Of a DNA stretch of 64,000 nt, positions 43,820 to 51,959 are shown in pieces. How positions within the stretch are numbered: the stretch's first letter is position 1; every line of letters starts with the position of its first letter. The position numbers and the translations under genes were made by a program. Below the pieces are notes generated by a model, which was given only the letters and a program-made list of their open reading frames with translations, was not told the origin of the DNA and did not search any database. Source of the stretch: Paenibacillus graminis (GTDB taxonomy: Bacteria; Bacillota; Bacilli; Paenibacillales; Paenibacillaceae); NCBI RefSeq assembly GCF_000758705.1, contig NZ_CP009287.1, positions 1,240,001-1,304,000 of the forward strand, read 5' to 3'.

Positions 43820-44713
43820 ATGGGACAGGCATCAATTAACGTAACGCCCCCGCATGTACCTGCCGACAAGGTTTCCGGACCCTGGCGCGATGCGTGGAAG
43901 GCCTTCCGCAAGAACAAGACGGCTATGCTCGGTTTATGTATTATCGTGTTTTTTGTACTGATCGCTCTGCTGGCGCCGCTTATTGCCCCCTATGGCTTCA
44001 AGGAGCAGGAGCTGGTCAACCGGCTGAAAGCGCCGTCTGCCGGTCATTGGTTCGGGACGGATGATCTGGGAAGAGATATGTTTACCCGCATTATGTATGG
44101 AGCGCGTATCTCACTGTGGGTCGGTTTCTTTGCCGTCATCGGATCTATTATTGCAGGCACATTTCTGGGCATCCTGGCGGGATTCTACGGCAAATGGATG
44201 GATATGCTGATTTCACGCCTGTTCGATATTCTGCTTGCTTTTCCGAGCATTCTGCTGGCGATTGCTATCGTCGCGATTCTGGGGCCATCCCTGCAGAATG
44301 CGCTGTACGCTATTGCTATTGTAAATATCCCTACGTACGGCCGGCTTGTACGGGCGAAGGTCCTCTCCCTGAAGTCGGAGGAGTACATTACGGCGGCAAG
44401 AGCGATCGGGATGACCAACACCCGTATTCTGCTTACCCATATCCTGCCGAACAGCCTGACGCCGATTATTGTGCAGGGTACACTCGGCATCGCCACGGCG
44501 ATTATTGAAGCAGCGGCACTAGGCTTCCTTGGCCTTGGGGCCCAGCCGCCAGACCCGGAATGGGGCAAGATGCTCTCCGATTCACGGCAGTTTATCCAGA
44601 AGGCTCCTTGGACAGTGGTATTCCCGGGGCTGTCCATTATGCTGACTGTCCTGGGCTTTAACCTCATGGGGGACGGCCTGCGGGATGTGCTTGATCCGCG
44701 GATGAAGAATTAA
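43820..44713 (+). CDS. ABC transporter permease (DppC/OppC-type)
   Basis: 297 residues from the ATG at 43820 with GAGGGGAG upstream. The N-terminal cytoplasmic OppC_N segment (AWKAFRKNKTAMLGLCIIVF) is followed by helices and the EAA coupling motif EEYITAARAIGMTNTRILLT. Last gene of the five-gene transporter operon, which ends at a clear terminator. Confidence 0.92.
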   Translation: MGQASINVTPPHVPADKVSGPWRDAWKAFRKNKTAMLGLCIIVFFVLIALLAPLIAPYGFKEQELVNRLKAPSAGHWFGTDDLGRDMFTRIMYGARISLWVGFFAVIGSIIAGTFLGILAGFYGKWMDMLISRLFDILLAFPSILLAIAIVAILGPSLQNALYAIAIVNIPTYGRLVRAKVLSLKSEEYITAARAIGMTNTRILLTHILPNSLTPIIVQGTLGIATAIIEAAALGFLGLGAQPPDPEWGKMLSDSRQFIQKAPWTVVFPGLSIMLTVLGFNLMGDGLRDVLDPRMKN

Positions 44714-44725
44714 GGTTGTTACCAA

Positions 44726-44767
44726 AAGTCCTGTTAGGCGTCTGTATTACGCCAAACAGGGCTTTTT
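44726..44767 (+). terminator. Terminator of the peptide transporter operon
   Basis: AGTCCTGTT pairs with AACAGGGCT around an inner GGCGT/ACGCC hairpin, followed by six T residues. Confidence 0.9.
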
Positions 44768-45385
44768 TACGGGATGATAAGTCAACAAGGAGACCCTTTG
44801 CAGGTTGAGATGAGAGGCAAACGTGCTTTTGAATTTTGCGTAAGCAGGCTATGAATCGGGAGGGGTACAACAAGCTAAGTCCGTTAGGCCCATCCTCCAA
44901 TGAGTAGCCTTAAAACCCCTAGGGTGATAGCCTTTTTTCAACACAAGTTGGCGAAGAAGCAGGTGAACAACCGCTAGTTGGAAAAAGGGAACTTATTTCC
45001 ACTCTAAATCAACAAATGAGAAATTTAAGTGGAAAAGGGAAACTTAATTGGGCAATTTTACTCTTCCAGGAGCGAAATCTGCTGAATTAGTGATCCTTTT
45101 TCCAACTTAGGCTGCGGAGAACGGGGTGCTGGGGCCAATTAGTGATCCTTTTTCCACTTGGAATTGCCGCAGGATGCATGAAAGGTTCTATAGGCAAACG
45201 CTAAATTGAAATCCAAAACCGCTACGTTATCCGGTGAAGGGCGGCGTTGCCGTCTTGGTTTTAACTCCTGATATGAACTATACATAACTAAATATAAACA
45301 AACATAATCAAACACATAGATAAACGAAAAGAGATATGCTAGAATATCACTCAAATATACAAGATACATAATGGGAGGAATGGAA
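44768..45385. other. Gene-free region with repeats before modA
   Basis: Holds no convincing gene. A 26-codon frame (MISQQGDPLQ...) starts at 44775 but has no good ribosome site. The repeat array at 44977-45160 fills the middle. The 3' end is AT-rich (tacataactaaatataaac) and holds GATAT-gctaga-ATATC near 45333, which may be part of the modA promoter or operator. No Moco riboswitch was recognised. Confidence 0.5.
44977..45160. repeat. Repeat family C array (2 inverted + 2 direct units)
   Basis: GGAAAA-type cores occur at 44980 and 45031 (51 bp apart) in one orientation. TTAGTGATCCTTTTTCC cores in the opposite orientation follow at 45087 and 45139 (52 bp apart). The junction spacing between the inner inverted and direct cores is 56 bp, exactly as in the array at 61140-61375. 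The two halves can pair as a long hairpin around a 36-nt loop. Confidence 0.8.
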
Positions 45386-46165
45386 ATGTTCAAGAAATTA
45401 GCAGTGGTTGTAATGGCTGCACTGTTGGCGGTTGCTCTGTCGGCAATGCCAGAAAAGCAGGTGCAGGCGGCCGGCAAGACTGAGATTGTTGTGTCCGCCG
45501 CAGCGAGCCTGCAGGACAGTCTTGATAAGATTGCCGTTCTGTATGAGAAGCAGCATCCTGATATTGATCTTGTCTTCAACTACGGCGCTTCCGGCACTCT
45601 GCAGAAACAGATTGAGCAAGGCGCACCTGCTGACCTGTTCTTCTCAGCAGGTGATAAGCAAATGAAAGCTCTGGTCGATGGAGGCCTTATCTCTGACAAC
45701 AAGCAGCTATTGAGGAATCAGCTGGTGCTGGTTGTTCCTTCGAACTCCACGGCATCGATTACAGCCCTTACACAGCTTACGGATAAAGGCTTCAAAAAAG
45801 TGGCTGTCGGACAACCTGAATCGGTTCCGGCCGGCCAATATGCGCAGCAGTCATTGACAGCGAAGAAGGTATGGGATAAGCTGCAAAGCAAGCTGGTATT
45901 TGCCAAGGACGTGCGCCAGGTGCTTTCTTATGTAGAAACAGGGAATGCCGATGCCGGATTTGTCTACAAAACGGATGCCCTCACTTCGAGCAAGGTGAAG
46001 ATTAGGCTTACTGTGGGTGCCCATGTACACAAGGCGATCAATTATCCGGTCGGCATTGTGAAGGATTCCAAGCATACGGCGGAGGCCAAAGCCTTTTACA
46101 GCTACGTACAAACCAAGGCGGCGAGCGATATCTTTACAAGCTATGGATTTAAGCTTGCTGATTAA
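45386..46165 (+). CDS. modA: Molybdate-binding protein ModA
   Basis: 259 residues from the ATG at 45386, which has GGGAGG at 45373-45378 with proper spacing; two in-frame ATGs upstream lie within or before that site. A signal peptide ends near VQAAGKT. Family motifs are VVSAAASLQDSLDKIA, NYGASGTLQKQIEQGAPAD and YVETGNADAGFVYKTDAL. It delivers molybdate or tungstate to the ModB permease outside the membrane. It is cotranscribed with modB (19-bp gap). Confidence 0.9.
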   Translation: MFKKLAVVVMAALLAVALSAMPEKQVQAAGKTEIVVSAAASLQDSLDKIAVLYEKQHPDIDLVFNYGASGTLQKQIEQGAPADLFFSAGDKQMKALVDGGLISDNKQLLRNQLVLVVPSNSTASITALTQLTDKGFKKVAVGQPESVPAGQYAQQSLTAKKVWDKLQSKLVFAKDVRQVLSYVETGNADAGFVYKTDALTSSKVKIRLTVGAHVHKAINYPVGIVKDSKHTAEAKAFYSYVQTKAASDIFTSYGFKLAD

Positions 46166-46184
46166 ATCAACGGGGTGAGCCGGG

Positions 46185-46847
46185 ATGGAGATCCATTGGA
46201 CCGATTATTTCGCCCCGGTCTGGCTTTCGGTCAAAATCTCAGTCATAACGAGCATTATTGTCTTTCTGCTGGCGACTCTGGCAGCGAGGGCAATGGCGGG
46301 GAGACGGTTCCCGGGCTACAGCCTGGTTGAAACGGTGCTGCTGCTCCCGCTGGTACTGCCGCCAACCGTGGTCGGATTTGTGCTGCTGGTGATCCTGGGC
46401 CGGCGGAGCTGGATCGGGAAGCTGTACGAGCAATTTACGGAGCATACGATCCTGTTCACCTGGGGGGCGGCAGTCATTGCTGCGGTTGTGGTTGCTTTTC
46501 CTCTCGTATACCGCACAGTGAAGGCGGGCTTTGAAGGCGTGGAGAAGGATCTGGAGGATGCAGCACGCGCACAGGGAGCCAGCGAGCTTCAGGTGCTTGC
46601 GTTTGTCACACTTCCGCTGGCTGGCCGTTCGCTGGCTGCCGGTTACGTGCTGGGATTCGCCCGCGGGCTGGGGGAGTTCGGAGCCACCATCATGGTGGCT
46701 GGGAATATCCCTGGCCGGACGCAGACTGTTCCCACCGCTATTTACGTGGCTGTCGATGGCGGCAATATGACGCTGGCCTGGCTGTGGGTGTGTTCAATTA
46801 TTGCCATCTCCGCACTCATGCTGATGTTCGTCAACCGCCGTTCCTGA
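46185..46847 (+). CDS. modB: Molybdate ABC transporter permease ModB
   Basis: 220 residues, five membrane helices. N-terminus DYFAPVWLSVKISVITSIIV and the coupling motif EKDLEDAARAQGASELQVLA with ARGLGEFGATIMVAGNIPG are typical. It forms the molybdate channel. The usual ATPase gene modC is absent: a terminator follows and the next genes are unrelated, so an ATPase must be encoded elsewhere. Confidence 0.92.
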   Translation: MEIHWTDYFAPVWLSVKISVITSIIVFLLATLAARAMAGRRFPGYSLVETVLLLPLVLPPTVVGFVLLVILGRRSWIGKLYEQFTEHTILFTWGAAVIAAVVVAFPLVYRTVKAGFEGVEKDLEDAARAQGASELQVLAFVTLPLAGRSLAAGYVLGFARGLGEFGATIMVAGNIPGRTQTVPTAIYVAVDGGNMTLAWLWVCSIIAISALMLMFVNRRS

Positions 46848-46884
46848 TTGTGGAGTGATTTGGGATATCCAATTATATCTAAGG

Positions 46885-46922
46885 GCAGGACCTGCGCATG
46901 CGAGCACGGGGTCCTGCTTTTT
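46885..46922 (+). terminator. Terminator after modB
   Basis: GCAGGACC pairs with GGTCCTGC, followed by five T residues. Confidence 0.88.
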
Positions 46923-47003
46923 GCTGTAAGCTTATTTTAATGAGTTCACCTGGTATGGAGGATTCTCTAATTCACTGAAGCTTAAATAAATTTGTGAATT
47001 TTC

Positions 47004-47028
47004 GAACAAAGATCCTGATGCCTTCGTA
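47004..47028 (+). promoter_or_regulatory. Candidate ECF-sigma autoregulated promoter
   Basis: GAAC (47004-47007) and CGTA (47025-47028) are 17 bp apart, close to the AAC-N16/17-CGT pattern of Bacillus ECF sigma factors such as SigW. It lies ~30 bp before the start of an ECF sigma gene, so autoregulation is likely. Confidence 0.45.
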
Positions 47029-47057
47029 ATGTGGTATGAAAGGGCGGGCAGAGGAAC

Positions 47058-47627
47058 ATGATCACTGATAAGCAGCTCATCGAAGGATACAGGACGGGCA
47101 GGCGGGAAATGCTCGAATTCCTGGTGGAGAGGTACAAGGATGACTTGTACCGGTTCTGCCGCCACCTCACTCTGAATGCCCTGGAAGCGGAGGATTTATT
47201 TCAAGAGGTGTGGGTCCGGGTCATCCGCAAGCTGGATCGTTATGATCCGGAGCGGTCTTTTAAGGCATGGCTGTTTCAGGTGGCCTTGAATATGTACCGG
47301 GACAGATACCGGAAATGGAAAAGGCTCTACGCCCGGCTTGCCGAAGATAAATCCTGCCGTGCCCCCTTTTCGGAGCTCAGGGACGGGGCCCTGCTGACAG
47401 AGGAGCAGATTCTGCGGAATGAACGGTATGCCCACTTGGAAGAGGGACTCCGCAAGCTGCCGAAGCGTTATTTGGGTCCGCTGGTGCTCTATTATTATGA
47501 GGAATTCAGCTATGAAGAAATCGGAGAAATGCTGGGCATTCCTGTGGGGACGGTGAAATCAAGGCTGAATCAGAGCAAAAAACTGCTGCAAAAAGTAGTG
47601 GAGCCATGGAGGGAGGATTACCGATGA
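47058..47627 (+). CDS. ECF-type RNA polymerase sigma factor
   Basis: 189 residues. Region 2 (YKDDLYRFCRHLTLNALEAE, DLFQEVWVRVIRKL) binds core polymerase and the -10 element; region 4 (LPKRYLGPLVLYYYEEFSYE, then IPVGTVKSRLNQSKKLLQ) reads the -35. A basic linker (RDRYRKWKR) lies between. It is the first of four coupled genes; its stop overlaps the next start. The small downstream membrane protein is the likely anti-sigma factor. The inducing signal is unknown. Confidence 0.88.
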   Translation: MITDKQLIEGYRTGRREMLEFLVERYKDDLYRFCRHLTLNALEAEDLFQEVWVRVIRKLDRYDPERSFKAWLFQVALNMYRDRYRKWKRLYARLAEDKSCRAPFSELRDGALLTEEQILRNERYAHLEEGLRKLPKRYLGPLVLYYYEEFSYEEIGEMLGIPVGTVKSRLNQSKKLLQKVVEPWREDYR

Positions 47628-47944
47628 GAGAAAAGGGATGCGAAGAGAAGCAGGAGGAACTGCTGCGGGAGTATTACAGCGGACAGCTTCCGGCCCCTGC
47701 AGGACTGTATGCGGCAACCTTGCAGCGGCTCCGCAGGACAGAGGGAATGAGTAAAGGCGCTGCAGTGCTGGGTGGAATGGGGGCACTGGCTCTGCTGCTG
47801 TTGTGGGGATGTCTGCTGAGCGGACCGATACCATTGCTATGGAAACTGACACTCCTGCTCTCTTTTGGGGCAGCACCGGCTGTTGCCGCCGTGGTAGTGG
47901 TGCTGTATATGTCCGGCAGAGAAGCGGGAAGTGTCCAAAACTAA
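47624..47944 (+). CDS. Small two-helix membrane protein, probable anti-sigma factor
   Basis: 106 residues starting at an ATGA overlap with the sigma gene, with GGAGG upstream. The N-terminal ~50 residues are cytoplasmic and charged (CEEKQEELLREYYSGQLPAP), then two membrane helices (AVLGGMGALALLLLWGCLL and LTLLLSFGAAPAVAAVVVVL). It lacks the HxxxCxxC zinc motif of classic ZAS anti-sigma factors. The anti-sigma role is inferred from position and topology. Confidence 0.55.
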   Translation: MREKGCEEKQEELLREYYSGQLPAPAGLYAATLQRLRRTEGMSKGAAVLGGMGALALLLLWGCLLSGPIPLLWKLTLLLSFGAAPAVAAVVVVLYMSGREAGSVQN

Positions 47945-47989
47945 AGGGAGCGTGGGGAGAGGGATGCAAAGGGGCGGAGGTGGAAGGAA

Positions 47990-48370
47990 ATGAGGAACTT
48001 CAAATATTTTGGCCTGCTGGTATTCTGGATCATTACATCCGGTATGCTGATTTTTATGGCCGTTGCAGGCTCATGGATGATTCCTTATATGGCCGATCTG
48101 TTCAGCGAGGACCCGGTCTGGTTCACTACTACAGTGGTGGCCGTGCTGCTGTTTATTGGCTTGTACGTGACTATGGGGGTGTTCATTTATAAGGACTCCT
48201 CGCGCAAAAAGATGAACACCTGGCTGTGGTTAACTGCGGTTTTCTATATTCCTAATTTTATGGGGGTTGTGCTGTATTTTTATGCCCGGCGGCAAAAGAG
48301 TCTGGCTGCAATTGAAGTGCCCGCACAAATCTGCCCGCACTGCGGACATATTATACATACTGGGGAGTGA
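47990..48370 (+). CDS. Membrane protein with C-terminal zinc ribbon half
   Basis: 126 residues. Three membrane helices (FGLLVFWIITSGMLIFMAVA; FTTTVVAVLLFIGLYVTMG; WLTAVFYIPNFMGVVLYFYA) resemble PLDc_N-like or YxeA-type small membrane proteins. The tail AQICPHCGHII has a CxxC-type ribbon half. It has AGGTGGAAGGA upstream and is likely part of the sigma operon. Function unknown. Confidence 0.6.
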   Translation: MRNFKYFGLLVFWIITSGMLIFMAVAGSWMIPYMADLFSEDPVWFTTTVVAVLLFIGLYVTMGVFIYKDSSRKKMNTWLWLTAVFYIPNFMGVVLYFYARRQKSLAAIEVPAQICPHCGHIIHTGE

Positions 48371-48376
48371 ACGGGA

Positions 48377-48778
48377 ATGAACACAAAAGGACAAGGGCGC
48401 AGGCTGCTTTTGCTGGCACTGATAGGGACCTTGCTGCTTGCGGGCTGCGAAAAACAGCTGATGTATGCAGGCAGCAATACGCCGCACCAAATCAAAGCTT
48501 CTTACCGGCTGTTATCCGGCAAAGAAAAGAAAACGCTGAAGCTGAAGGAAGGGGACACGGTTTTTTTGAGCTATGCCTCCAAGGTAGAGAAAGGCGAGCT
48601 GTCGATGAAGCTGTATGATCCTGACCACAAGCTGTTCAAGGAACTGGAGACGAACAAGGAAGGCGAGGAAGAATTGAAGATACAACAATCCGGCTCCTAC
48701 AAGCTGGAGATCGTAGGAACCGACACAAGGGGGAGCTTCAAAGTCAGTTATAAAATCAAAAAAGAGGTCTCCGAATAA
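48377..48778 (+). CDS. Small lipoprotein of the sigma operon
   Basis: 133 residues with lipobox LLLAGC at ~residue 24. The mature part is a beta-rich domain (KLKEGDTVFLSYASKVEKGE, SGSYKLEIVGTDTRGSFKVS). No family recognised; the pattern resembles small extracellular beta-sandwiches. It lies 6 bp after the zinc-ribbon membrane gene and may be an envelope stress effector or sensor. Confidence 0.6.
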   Translation: MNTKGQGRRLLLLALIGTLLLAGCEKQLMYAGSNTPHQIKASYRLLSGKEKKTLKLKEGDTVFLSYASKVEKGELSMKLYDPDHKLFKELETNKEGEEELKIQQSGSYKLEIVGTDTRGSFKVSYKIKKEVSE

Positions 48779-48822
48779 GCAGGAGAAAAAGGCGCAGGAA
48801 GAGGCTTAGGTCACGTTAAGAT

Positions 48823-49818
48823 TCAGGTCTCATAGATGACCGCGCCAGTCTCACTAAGGTCATAGCCGTGAATGGAGCTGAGCTCATTCTTAAAGGCTGC
48901 TGAGCGCAAAATATCGAGAACTGTCCTGATCAGGGTTTCGTGCCCCGGTTTCTTAAGCATCACCAGATCGTACCGTTCCTGTATGAGCGGGATGAAATCA
49001 ATGCCGTCAATAATCTTGGCGGCTTTTTCTGTGCCGATGCCCACATCGGCTTCACCCCGGGCCACTCTGCCGGCTATGGCAAAGTGGCTGTTCTCTTCGA
49101 TAGCATACCCGCTGATGTGTGAGGAAGGAATGCCATGCAGGCGCAGCTGCTCGTCGAGCAGTACCCGTGCGCCCGCCCCGCGTTCGCGGTTGATGATCCG
49201 GATTCCGTTCTGCTTCAGATCGGACCAGCCTCGGATTCCCTGAGGATTGCCCTTCTGTACATAGAAACCTGCACTACGCGTCAGCATATGCACTACGATA
49301 TAAGAAAAGCCAACCAGCAGTCTGCGGATATAGGGCAGGTTGTACTCCCCGCTGTCCCCGTCCAGCAGATGGGTGCTGACAATGTCAGATTCCCCGTGGT
49401 ACATCGCGATCAGGCTGTCCAGACTTCCGGCATACGACCGCAGCGGACGGAAGGAAGTTTCACTTCGCTCCAGATGTGTAGCCAGTAAATCCAGCGACAT
49501 ATCCTGGCCGGTTATTACCACATTATCGGTGGCGGCTTTGCCGGGTTGTACCGGCAGCTGCGTATGCTGCAGCTGCGGGGCGGATGAGGGGGTGAACAGG
49601 GGAGTTTCCGCTTGCGCCGGGACTGGCGGGATACTCCCGGAGATGCCGCTGCGCGAATGCTGCTTGTACGCCTCCAGATCGGAAAGATCCACGCGCATCT
49701 GCTTGCCGACCCGGTAGGAGGGCAGCTCGCCTTTTTTGATCAGATCATATACCTTAAGTTTGGATATTTTTAATAACCGGGCGATTTCTTCGGTCGTATA
49801 GGAAGTGTTCTCGGACAT
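48823..49818 (-). CDS. HTH (excisionase-type) plus periplasmic-binding-like regulator
   Basis: 331 residues from the ATG at 49818, preceded by GGAGGC; a longer frame to 49878 has no ribosome site. The N-terminal MerR/excisionase HTH (YTTEEIARLLKISKLKVYDL) is joined by a Pro-rich linker to a PBP-like domain (~105-325: SLDSLIAMYHGESDIVSTHL, RERGAGARVLLDEQLRLHGI). Such proteins sense a small ligand in the cytoplasm, in known cases molybdate or tungstate. It lies close to modAB and is probably the regulator of that transporter. The ligand is inferred. Confidence 0.75.
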   Translation of the reverse strand: MSENTSYTTEEIARLLKISKLKVYDLIKKGELPSYRVGKQMRVDLSDLEAYKQHSRSGISGSIPPVPAQAETPLFTPSSAPQLQHTQLPVQPGKAATDNVVITGQDMSLDLLATHLERSETSFRPLRSYAGSLDSLIAMYHGESDIVSTHLLDGDSGEYNLPYIRRLLVGFSYIVVHMLTRSAGFYVQKGNPQGIRGWSDLKQNGIRIINRERGAGARVLLDEQLRLHGIPSSHISGYAIEENSHFAIAGRVARGEADVGIGTEKAAKIIDGIDFIPLIQERYDLVMLKKPGHETLIRTVLDILRSAAFKNELSSIHGYDLSETGAVIYET

Positions 49819-49917
49819 GGTAAAGCCTCCTAAAGAATGAACTGCGGCAGATCTCAAAATAACGCTACGATAGCTCAAGACTAACCTATTTTAAGATGCT
49901 GCGCAATTAAAGAACTC

Positions 49918-49967
49918 GGGAGACAGAGCGGGAGAGCGCTTTAGAAAGCGGGGGGTCTCCTGTTTTT
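49918..49967 (+). terminator. Orphan terminator-like hairpin upstream of dgt
   Basis: GGAGAC (49919-49924) pairs with GTCTCC (49955-49960) around an inner CGCTT/AAGCG stem, followed by TGTTTTT. No + strand gene precedes it, because the neighbour is transcribed the other way, so it may end a short unannotated RNA. Confidence 0.5.
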
Positions 49968-50010
49968 GGCCTGCTGTGCACCGGGAGCCCGATCCATTCA
50001 GAAACGGTGA

Positions 50011-50039
50011 GTGAAAGTTCCGGGAAAAATGACTATAAT
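50011..50039 (+). promoter_or_regulatory. Promoter of the dGTPase gene
   Basis: TATAAT at 50034-50039 with GTGAAA 17 bp upstream, ~40 bp before the start codon. The -10 is perfect; the -35 is weak. Confidence 0.5.
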
Positions 50040-50077
50040 GAAGTACTAAATACAGATCAAGGATAGGGGCAGCGGAT

Positions 50078-51487
50078 ATGACACTAATTGAAAAAAGAGA
50101 ACACCGGCAATATCCGGAGATCACCCGTCTGGAAACCTCTAGAGCCGCATATGAACGCGATTATTCGCGTCTGATCCATTCGCCGACCTTCCGCCGGCTG
50201 CAAGGCAAATCCCAGGTGTTCGGCGCAGGCACCGGGGATTATTACCGGACGCGTCTGACCCACTCGCTGGAAGTGGCGCAGATTGCCCGTGAAGCGGCCA
50301 AAAGCCTGCTGCGCGCCTACCCGGAAGTTGAAACGGGACAAGCGGAGAATCCGGGGCTGGTCATTGATCCGGAGGTGGTGGAATGTGCAGCGATCGCCCA
50401 TGACTTCGGCCACCCGCCGTTCGGCCACAAGGGAGAAGAGGTGCTGGACAGCATTTTGGAGCAGCTTGTGGTGAAGAAGACGGCGGAGGCGGTGCGGAAG
50501 TCCGGCGCAGGCCCGGTGCAGCAGCAGACGATCCGCGAGAATATGAGGCGGAAGTATGAGCATTTTGAAGGCAATGCCCACAATTTCCGGCTGATCATGT
50601 TCCTGGAGAAACGCGAGAATATCGACGGGCTGAACCTCTCGGATGCGGTGCTGCTGGGCATTAATAAGTATCCGTTTCCCGGGACGGTATTGAAAAAGGG
50701 GATGTATCTGCACGAATGGAACTACGTTTCAGCCATCCGCAGCCAGTGGGGGATTCCGGACGGGAAGAAAACGCTGGAAGCCCAGCTGATGGATCTCTGC
50801 GATGATATCGCGTATTCCGCGCATGATCTGGAGGATGGGATTAAGGCCGGCAAAATCGAGGTGCATGAGCACTTCATGCATGATGCGTATATCCAGCGGC
50901 TGATCGTAGAGAAGATTACTACCCTGGAGGATGCCTTCTGGACCGGCTGGAAGGAAGCCGACATACACATCAAGGTTGAAGAGGTGCTGAGCTCCTTCCT
51001 GCGCGTATGGATGGAGAAGATGCCCACCTGCGAGAACGACTATTCCCGCACCCGCCGGGAGGTTAAGGCTTATTGGGTCAGCACCTTTGTGGCCAGCCTC
51101 GGTGTCATTGAGGACGGGAACTGGAAGAAAGTTACCTTCATTAAAGACGGTCAGGAAGATGAGGATATGCTGCGGACGGTCAGTGTGCTCAAAAGCTTCG
51201 CCTGGGTCACGATGATCCGTGATTTGCGGGTGCAGCGGCTGCAGAAACGCAGTGAGTGGATTCTGCGCCGTTTGTGGGAGGCGTTCCTGGACCCGGAAAC
51301 CTCGCGGGCCATTATTCCCAGCGATTGGCTGCAGCGCTTTGAGAAGGATCAGCGGCAGGTCAAGCCGATCTGGACATGGGAGCATATGGTGATTGATTAT
51401 ATCGCCGGGATGACGGATGCTTTTGCCGAGAAAATTTACAATGAGCTGTACGGCCTGAAGGTCGGCTCAATATATGATTTGGATTAG
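50078..51487 (+). CDS. dgt: Deoxyguanosinetriphosphate triphosphohydrolase (dGTPase-like)
   Basis: 469 residues. HD-domain hydrolase: RTRLTHSLEVAQIAR supplies the first His, and H108-D109 (HDFGHPPFGHKGEEVLD) the HD pair. DLCDDIAYSAHDLEDGIKAG provides the last Asp. It hydrolyses dGTP (and perhaps other dNTPs) to the nucleoside and tripolyphosphate, controlling nucleotide pools. Single-gene unit with its own promoter and terminator. Confidence 0.9.
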   Translation: MTLIEKREHRQYPEITRLETSRAAYERDYSRLIHSPTFRRLQGKSQVFGAGTGDYYRTRLTHSLEVAQIAREAAKSLLRAYPEVETGQAENPGLVIDPEVVECAAIAHDFGHPPFGHKGEEVLDSILEQLVVKKTAEAVRKSGAGPVQQQTIRENMRRKYEHFEGNAHNFRLIMFLEKRENIDGLNLSDAVLLGINKYPFPGTVLKKGMYLHEWNYVSAIRSQWGIPDGKKTLEAQLMDLCDDIAYSAHDLEDGIKAGKIEVHEHFMHDAYIQRLIVEKITTLEDAFWTGWKEADIHIKVEEVLSSFLRVWMEKMPTCENDYSRTRREVKAYWVSTFVASLGVIEDGNWKKVTFIKDGQEDEDMLRTVSVLKSFAWVTMIRDLRVQRLQKRSEWILRRLWEAFLDPETSRAIIPSDWLQRFEKDQRQVKPIWTWEHMVIDYIAGMTDAFAEKIYNELYGLKVGSIYDLD

Positions 51488-51501
51488 AAGGATTATCGTA
51501 A

Positions 51502-51530
51502 GCCGCACCTGGAAGGGGGCGGTTTTTTTC
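51502..51530 (+). terminator. Terminator after dgt
   Basis: GCCGC pairs with GGCGG (imperfect inner pairs) and is followed by seven T residues. Confidence 0.75.
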
Positions 51531-51532
51531 TG

Positions 51533-51959
51533 GGGTTGTAACTGAAGGAACGGCAGCATCTGACTTATATGCAGACTTCCACCACAAACGCGGTACAAAT
51601 TCAAGTAGTCTGCAGAGCTTTTTATAGTCCTGCCTTGTGATTTCTGGTCTTCAGTTTGGAATTCTGGTGTTAACTTGCTCTATTTTGTTATTATTTTGTT
51701 ATTAATTTTTGTAGGGGTTTGTAATTGGTATCTGGAATTTGAACAGCGGAGAACGTAAAGGATAATCCTTGCTTTTATTGAGTTTTATAAATTTACTGAT
51801 ATCTGTATCTGTTTTATTCAACCAATGAATTATGAAAAGTTTAATGAGAATTTTATTTTTGTTATTGTTAAATAGCATTTATAATGCTAATATTGCCAAT
51901 GTAGTTATTGTGCTTCCTTGGATTTGAAAGCACTTACACTTACGGAGGAGGATGATTGA
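51533..51959 (+). promoter_or_regulatory. AT-rich control region of the SLH-GH26 gene with cre-like site
   Basis: No gene. TATAAT at 51880-51885 has TTTTGT 17 bp upstream, a moderate promoter. TGAAAGCACTTACA at 51925-51938 matches the cre consensus except for one base of the central CG, and lies between promoter and ribosome site, where CcpA usually represses. A GGAGGAGG ribosome site is at 51945-51952. Catabolite repression of the mannanase is likely. Confidence 0.5.

Noticed and set aside
44768..45385. Molybdenum cofactor riboswitch before modA
   Set aside because: I could not find its conserved core; the region is mostly family C repeat and AT-rich DNA.
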